Shown piece by piece: positions 5,310-9,437 of a stretch of DNA of 9,437 bases. Location of the stretch: NCBI GenBank assembly GCA_001791035.1, contig MGDX01000012.1, positions 1-9,437 on the forward strand, written 5' to 3'. The notes below the pieces were generated by a model. The model saw nothing but the letters and a program-made list of their open reading frames with translations. It made no database searches and was not told where the DNA came from. Made by a program: the position numbers and the translations under genes. Source of the DNA: Candidatus Uhrbacteria bacterium RIFCSPHIGHO2_02_FULL_53_13 (GTDB lineage: Bacteria > Patescibacteriota > Patescibacteriia > UBA9934 > UBA11717). The first letter of the stretch is position 1. Every line of letters starts with the position of its first letter.

Positions 5310-6539
5310 TTATCGCCGCGCATCGAACGCCGTTTGCAGTCGGCGCAAAGCGACAACGTACGCGGCTGTGCGTAATGAAACTTTGAGCTCCTCGTGCACG
5401 CTCCACACCTCCTGCGCGGCTTTTTCCATGACGTCGGCAAGCCGCACGTCCACCTGATCGCCCGTCCAATGCTCTCCTGTCTTGTTCTGCTCCCACTCAA
5501 ACGCCGAAACAGTTACGCCGCCGGCGTTTGCAAGTACGTCCGGTATCACCACAATACCCTCTTGCTCAAACAGACGATCCGCTTCCGGCGTCACCGGCCC
5601 ATTAGCCAACTCGAGTATCACTTTCGCGCGCACTCCTGCGGCATTACCTTCATGTAGTGCGTTCTCCAAAGCGGCCGGCACGAGTACATCGCAGTCAAGC
5701 GCAAAAAGATCATCATTCGTTTGACACGCGCTATCTATAAATCCGCCGACACTGCCACTTATATCCTTGTGCCGCTCAAGCGCCGCCACATCCAGACCGT
5801 CCGCACAGCATACCGCGTGCCGTGAATCCGACACGCCGACCACGCGAAACCCTGCTTCACTTGCCAAGCGCGCAAACGTTCTGCCCGCGTTTCCAAATCC
5901 CTGAATCGCCACGCGCGCCCGCGCGGGAAGCCCGAGACGCTCGCGTAAAGCTAACAGCACTATCAATCCGCCTCGTGCCGTGGCCGTTCCCCGACCCTCA
6001 CTCCCGCCACACGCAAGGGACTTCCCCGTCACCACAGCGCCCGATGTGTCTCCCGTCAACGTCGCATATTCGTCCACGATCCAATCCATCTCGCGCGGTC
6101 CCGTGTTCACATCCGGCGCCGGCACGTCTTTGCTTGGTCCAATCACCTCTTCGCACGCGCGCACATACCCACGCGTCAACCGCTCAAGCTCCGCTTCCGT
6201 CCACGTCTTGGGATCAATCACGGCGCCGCCCTTCCCGCCTCCAAGCGGCAGATTCGCCACCGCCGTTTTGATGGTCATCCACGCGGCAAGCGCTCGCACC
6301 TCGTCCAAGTTCACGTCCGGATGGAATCGAATCCCTCCTTTATATGGCCCGCGCCACCGGTTGTGCTGAACACGGTACGCTCGCACAAATTCCAAAACGC
6401 CAGTGTCACGAACGACCGGAATGTTCATGTGAATCTCACGAAACGGCACGCACAACTGCGCCACCGTGTCTGCGTCAAGACCGGCGCGCGCGCCGGCCTC
6501 TCTGATTCTTGATTGTGCGTCGTCAAACGGGTTGCTCAT
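5310..6539 (-). CDS. gdhA: Glutamate dehydrogenase
   Basis: This enzyme interconverts glutamate and 2-oxoglutarate plus ammonia with NAD(P)H in the cytoplasm. The 409-aa product fits the hexameric Glu/Leu/Phe/Val dehydrogenase family. Lys67 (YKGGIRFHP), Lys91 and Lys103 (GGGKGG), Asp143 (APDVNTG) and Ser345 (NAGGVTVSAFE) align with the glutamate-binding and catalytic residues of the clostridial enzyme. The first lysine and the serine are replaced in leucine and phenylalanine dehydrogenases, which supports glutamate as substrate. The dinucleotide-binding loop is QGFGNAG (213-219), with Asp238 at the end of the second strand; cofactor choice is uncertain. The start at 6539 is set by GAAGGA ending 6 nt upstream; an in-frame ATG at 6563 lies inside the regulator gene. 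It begins 2 nt after the TrmB-like gene and must share its transcript. Confidence 0.94.
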   Translation of the reverse strand: MSNPFDDAQSRIREAGARAGLDADTVAQLCVPFREIHMNIPVVRDTGVLEFVRAYRVQHNRWRGPYKGGIRFHPDVNLDEVRALAAWMTIKTAVANLPLGGGKGGAVIDPKTWTEAELERLTRGYVRACEEVIGPSKDVPAPDVNTGPREMDWIVDEYATLTGDTSGAVVTGKSLACGGSEGRGTATARGGLIVLLALRERLGLPARARVAIQGFGNAGRTFARLASEAGFRVVGVSDSRHAVCCADGLDVAALERHKDISGSVGGFIDSACQTNDDLFALDCDVLVPAALENALHEGNAAGVRAKVILELANGPVTPEADRLFEQEGIVVIPDVLANAGGVTVSAFEWEQNKTGEHWTGDQVDVRLADVMEKAAQEVWSVHEELKVSLRTAAYVVALRRLQTAFDARR

Positions 6540-6541
6540 AC

Positions 6542-7276
6542 CTATTCCTTCGCGTTCGCCCACGCTAAGTCGAACATCTGGGACATCGTATCGGCGATGT
6601 CTTTGTTTTCAATAATTGCCATCACCACCTTGCGCCGCATGGTCACAAGCGCCACCGTGTCTGCGTAAATCAAAATGTCACCGTGGATCTCTTTTTCGCC
6701 TTTGATGCGGCGATACTGCTGCCATTCAAGCCGTTTGCGAATACTGCCGTGATGCAGAATCCGCACATTACGCTGACGTGCCATCAGTGCCGTTCGCAAT
6801 ACGGTGGTCTCCTCAATCGAAGCCATTTTGTACACATCTTCCAAATTCACCATCTCTCGCCACTCCGTCGGATCTTTCTTTTGCACTTCCTCGGCCAGCA
6901 CGCGCACGACATCGAGCCCTTCGTAGAATCGCACGATCGGCTTTTCTCCGCCGGAGGCAAGACGAATCTCCTCCATTGATGCCTCCATAATCTCCGCCTT
7001 CTCCTGCATGCGCCGCACCTGTGAGCGCAAATGCGCGAGCAGATGCTCCGGCTGCTCTGCAAGATACACGGTTTTTTTGCCACGCTTGTCGGATTGAAAC
7101 ACGCGACGCGCCTCCAACTGCTCAATCGCCGTATACGTGGCGGTGCGCGATAGCTCCGCGCGTTTGGCAATCTCCTGCACGCTCGAGGGTCCAAGCTCGA
7201 TCGCCGCAAAGTACACGCGCGCCTCGGAGTCCTGCAACCCAAGGTCGCGCAGTAAGTCAATGTGTTTTTTTAGCAT
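6542..7276 (-). CDS. TrmB-like transcriptional regulator (244 aa)
   Basis: The N-terminus is a TrmB-type winged helix-turn-helix (about residues 5-75; LGLQDSEARVYFAAIELGP, then IAKRAELSRTATYTAIEQLE as the recognition region, and a wing with KRGKKTVYLAE). A helical linker (about 78-108) that may dimerise follows, then a C-terminal effector-type domain (about 113-240, KPIVRFYEGLDVVRVL onward). Such regulators often sense sugars or other metabolites; the ligand here cannot be read. The frame stays open upstream to 7738, but that part lies antisense to the transketolase gene. The ATG at 7276 starts the classic domain and sits a few bases after a good -10. The gene leads the operon with gdhA and diverges from the transketolase operon, so it is a candidate regulator of both and of itself. 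Confidence 0.9.
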   Translation of the reverse strand: MLKKHIDLLRDLGLQDSEARVYFAAIELGPSSVQEIAKRAELSRTATYTAIEQLEARRVFQSDKRGKKTVYLAEQPEHLLAHLRSQVRRMQEKAEIMEASMEEIRLASGGEKPIVRFYEGLDVVRVLAEEVQKKDPTEWREMVNLEDVYKMASIEETTVLRTALMARQRNVRILHHGSIRKRLEWQQYRRIKGEKEIHGDILIYADTVALVTMRRKVVMAIIENKDIADTMSQMFDLAWANAKE

Positions 7277-7285
7277 ACGCAGACC

Positions 7286-7303
7286 AGTATAGCATGCTAT
7301 ACT
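7286..7303. promoter_or_regulatory. Perfect 18-bp palindrome, symmetric divergent promoter
   Basis: AGTATAGCATGCTATACT is identical to its reverse complement. It provides the extended -10 TGC-TATACT on both strands (plus 7295-7303, minus 7294-7286). On the plus strand 6 nt separate the hexamer from the ATG of the transketolase gene (7310), so transcription should start at that A. On the minus strand 9 nt separate it from the regulator ATG (7276), leaving about 2-3 nt of leader. There is no Shine-Dalgarno sequence on either side and no clear -35. The dyad is also a natural candidate operator, for example for the TrmB-like protein encoded next to it. Confidence 0.75.
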
Positions 7304-7309
7304 TGCTGT

Positions 7310-8170
7310 ATGCACGTACTGCACGACAACGATGTGCAACGTTTGGAGGAGCGCGCCAACGCCATGCGTCGTGATTTGATTTCCATGCTCACGCACGCCA
7401 AGTCCGGTCACTCCGCCGGACCGCTCGATTTGGCGGACATCTTTGCGGCGCTCTATTTTTATGTTTTGAATCATCGTCCGAAGCAACCGACGTGGAGGCA
7501 TCGCGATCGGTTGTATGTAAGTTGCGGGCATGTCGCACCGATACAGTATGTCGCCATGGCGCACGCGGGCTATTTTCCCAAAAAGGAACTGATGACACTT
7601 CGACGATTCGGAACGCGACTGCAAGGACATCCGGAGTTTGGATCGCTCCCGGGCATCGAGAACACGAGCGGCCCTTTGGGCAACGGTTCGGCGCAAGCGT
7701 GCGGCGCGGCGTACGCCCTTCGCATGAACGGCTCGCACTCACACGTGTACTGCATCATGTCAGACGGCGAATTGCAGGAAGGCATCACATGGGAAGGTGC
7801 GTACTTTGCGCAAAAGTACGTTCTAAACAACATGACGTGGATTGTGGACCGCAACAACATTCAAATTGACGGCATGACGGAGACCATCATGCCCGAAGAG
7901 CCGCTGCGTGCAAAGTTTGAGGCGTTCAATTTTCATGTGCAGGAAATTGACGGACACAACATCCGCGAGTTTGTAGATGCGGTGGGCCAAGCGCACGCCG
8001 TCGTTGAGCGCCCGAGCGTGATTATCGCCCACACCATCCCCGGCAAAGGTGTCGGATTCATGGAGTACGACTACCTGTGGCATGGCAAACCGCCAAACGC
8101 ACAAGAGGCCAAGCGCGCGTTGGCTGATTTGCGCACACTCAAGGGTATGATCGAGAGTGAGCACCAATAA
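7310..8170 (+). CDS. tkt: Transketolase, N-terminal (ThDP-binding) subunit
   Basis: This is the cofactor-binding half of a split transketolase, which moves two-carbon units between sugar phosphates in the non-oxidative pentose phosphate pathway. The 286 aa show SGHSAGPLD with His34, CGHVAPIQY with His74, TSGPLGNGSAQACGAAYA (119-136), the thiamine-diphosphate and metal motif SDGELQEG (Asp152) with DRNN (180-183), and WHGKPPN (257-263) at the end. The length is right for a stand-alone N-terminal subunit, and the partner half is encoded at 9120. The ATG at 7310 is chosen because it lies exactly at the predicted transcription start and the protein begins at the usual helix; translation would be leaderless. 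It leads an operon with the DUF4349 gene 27 nt downstream. Confidence 0.93.
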   Translation: MHVLHDNDVQRLEERANAMRRDLISMLTHAKSGHSAGPLDLADIFAALYFYVLNHRPKQPTWRHRDRLYVSCGHVAPIQYVAMAHAGYFPKKELMTLRRFGTRLQGHPEFGSLPGIENTSGPLGNGSAQACGAAYALRMNGSHSHVYCIMSDGELQEGITWEGAYFAQKYVLNNMTWIVDRNNIQIDGMTETIMPEEPLRAKFEAFNFHVQEIDGHNIREFVDAVGQAHAVVERPSVIIAHTIPGKGVGFMEYDYLWHGKPPNAQEAKRALADLRTLKGMIESEHQ

Positions 8171-8197
8171 ATAAGGTAATGATTTACACATATCATT

Positions 8198-9118
8198 ATG
8201 ATCAAAAAAACTATTCACCTCATTGGAGCCATCGCGGGAGCCATCGTTCTTCTCGCGCTCGTGTTCACGCTCAACTTCCGCACGATGTTGAACCGCATGA
8301 CGAGCTCGTCGTATGCGCCCGACAGCATCATCGCCTCCTCGACGTCAAAGTCGGGCTTTGTCAGGGGTTCGATGCTCATTGCAGACGAAGCGGCATCGTA
8401 CGAATTGATTGAAGATCCAACCGCGGGCCCCGTCGGCGAAGGCGTGGAGCAAAAAATCATCCGCAACGGCTCGCTCGAAATCATCGTCGAGTCTATTTCA
8501 AGCGCCCTCACCGACATTGGCGCCATCGCCAAGCGCAACGGCGGTTTTACGCAGAACTCCAACGCCGGCGAGCGCAGTGACGGCACGCGCTACGGCTCCA
8601 TCACGGTGCGCGTTCCGTTTGAAACATATGACGCGGCGACTGCCGACATCAAACTCACGGCCATCAAGGTCACATCCGAGTCCTCTAATGCCCAGGATGT
8701 CACCGAGCAGTACACCGACCTGCAAGCACAGTTGAGTGTCGCGCACGAAGAAGAACAAGCCTACTTGCGCCTTCTCGACCGTTCGGGAAGCGTGTCGGAT
8801 CTCCTGCAAGTTCAGCGCGAATTGTCCCAAGTACGCACGCGCATTGAATCGCTCGAAGGCCGCATTCAATACCTCGACAATCAAACATCGCTCGCCACTA
8901 TCACTGTTTCCCTTGAAGAAGAAGCTTCGCTGAACGTGCCGACAAAGCCTTTTCGACCGGACACGTCCATCACCAACGCGCTCCAAAGTCTTGTGGTGAT
9001 CGGACAAGGCGTTGTCACGGCGGCCATTTGGCTCGTGGTCCTTGGAATAGGCATCGGCATTCCGGTGTACGCCATCTACCGCATCGCGCGCGCTGTCTAT
9101 CGCAAAACAAAACGCTGA
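8198..9118 (+). CDS. DUF4349-type membrane-anchored protein (306 aa)
   Basis: The N-terminus is a membrane anchor (about residues 7-25). An extracytoplasmic domain follows, beginning IIRNGSLEIIVESISSALTDI (about 87-107) with GGFTQNSN and SITVRVPFETYD, typical in style of DUF4349. A charged coiled coil spans about 166-230, then ATITVSLEEE, and a second membrane helix lies at about 272-298 with a basic tail. Function is not established for this family; the layout suggests a protein anchored at both ends. It lies between the two transketolase halves, 27 nt after the first and 1 nt before the second. No good Shine-Dalgarno is at normal distance: AAGG at 8173-8176 is 21 nt away, and a small inverted repeat (8177-8183 with 8192-8198) occupies the gap. 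Confidence 0.88.
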   Translation: MIKKTIHLIGAIAGAIVLLALVFTLNFRTMLNRMTSSSYAPDSIIASSTSKSGFVRGSMLIADEAASYELIEDPTAGPVGEGVEQKIIRNGSLEIIVESISSALTDIGAIAKRNGGFTQNSNAGERSDGTRYGSITVRVPFETYDAATADIKLTAIKVTSESSNAQDVTEQYTDLQAQLSVAHEEEQAYLRLLDRSGSVSDLLQVQRELSQVRTRIESLEGRIQYLDNQTSLATITVSLEEEASLNVPTKPFRPDTSITNALQSLVVIGQGVVTAAIWLVVLGIGIGIPVYAIYRIARAVYRKTKR

Positions 9119-9119
9119 C

Positions 9120-9437
9120 ATGTCTTCGCGTACCGCACATCTTTCCCCCGCGACCTTTCGCGACAACGTCAAAAAAATCCCCACGCGCAACGGATACGGC
9201 GATGGGGTGGTTGAAGCGGGACGCGCGAACGAGCAGGTCGTTGTGCTGTGCTGTGATTTGACCGAGTCCACGCGCAGTGAAACGTTCAAAAAGGCGTTCC
9301 CCGACCGATTCATTCAAATGGGTATCGCCGAACAATCGCTCGCGGCGATTGCCGGCGGCATGGCGCTCGAAGGAAAAATCCCCTTCATCTCAAGCTACGC
9401 CGCGTTCTCGCCGGGACGCAACTTTGAGCAGATTCGC
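9120..9437 (+). CDS. tkt: Transketolase, C-terminal subunit (5' part, cut by window)
   Basis: An open frame from the ATG at 9120 runs through the window edge, giving the first 106 residues. It reads as the pyrimidine-binding half of transketolase: NGYGDGVVEAGRANEQVVVL, CCDLTESTRSETF, FPDRFIQMGIAEQ with the conserved glutamate at residue 71 that activates thiamine diphosphate, then GGMALEGKIPFISSYAAFSPGR. It should assemble with the subunit from 7310, because the active site is built from both halves. The start is 1 nt after the DUF4349 stop with no clear Shine-Dalgarno sequence, so translation is probably coupled to the gene before it. The 3' end is outside the window. Confidence 0.92.
   Translation, partial: MSSRTAHLSPATFRDNVKKIPTRNGYGDGVVEAGRANEQVVVLCCDLTESTRSETFKKAFPDRFIQMGIAEQSLAAIAGGMALEGKIPFISSYAAFSPGRNFEQIR

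Noticed and set aside
6481..6496. Perfect 16-bp C/G palindrome near the 5' end of gdhA
   Set aside because: It encodes Ala-Gly-Ala-Arg-Ala-Gly in the normal frame and is explained by GC-rich codons; a zero-loop palindrome is a weak regulatory candidate.
6540..6563. Earlier in-frame ATG for glutamate dehydrogenase
   Set aside because: It lies inside the regulator gene, and the ATG at 6539 has a well-spaced GAAGGA.
7277..7738. Upstream extension of the TrmB-like frame to a 398-aa protein
   Set aside because: The extra 154 residues are antisense to the transketolase gene, resemble no domain and lie upstream of the promoter.
8498..9313. 271-codon minus-strand frame opposite DUF4349 and the transketolase C-subunit
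   Set aside because: Antisense to two recognisable proteins; its product has no recognisable domain.

Overview
The window most likely comes from a member of the Candidate Phyla Radiation (Patescibacteria). This rests on family style, not on a marker gene. The leucyl-tRNA synthetase is compact apart from one insertion, and its motif spellings (GTGAVFADAHDQRD, SHGLILAEDGSKMSKSKGN) match what I recall from that group. The transketolase is split into two subunits, and there are a TrmB-type regulator and a DUF4349 protein. TGA, TAA and TAG all serve as stops, so the code looks standard. Base composition is moderately GC-rich.

Layout. Bases 1-349 hold no convincing gene, but they look like a structured 5' leader for two tiny tandem genes (350-580 and 583-822) of unknown function with a strong Shine-Dalgarno sequence. 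A 20-bp-stem hairpin (835-893) and a cluster of GTCATTGCGA-type palindromic repeats (931-1089) follow. The repeat cluster reaches the leuS stop codon. leuS (1087-4122, minus) encodes a 1011-residue synthetase with a complete-looking RBBP9/YdeN-type serine hydrolase inserted between the two CxxC halves of its zinc domain. Divergent from it is a three-TM membrane protein of unknown function (4185-5234, plus), closed by a clear intrinsic terminator.

The right half is a divergent pair of operons for central metabolism. On the minus strand, a TrmB-like regulator (6542-7276) is followed 2 nt later by glutamate dehydrogenase (5310-6539). On the plus strand lie transketolase N-terminal subunit (7310-8170), a DUF4349 membrane protein (8198-9118) and transketolase C-terminal subunit (9120 to the window edge). 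The two operons share a perfect 18-bp palindrome (7286-7303) that gives an identical extended -10 (TGCTATACT) on both strands. Both first genes start at or within a few bases of the predicted transcription start, so both mRNAs should be leaderless or nearly so. leuS shows the same arrangement. Internal or SD-led genes (gdhA, the first small gene) instead carry good ribosome-binding sites.

The most striking observation is the serine hydrolase domain inside leucyl-tRNA synthetase. Its Ser-Asp-His residues look intact, the synthetase's own signature motifs and CP1 editing residues are also kept, and the reading frame is open throughout.
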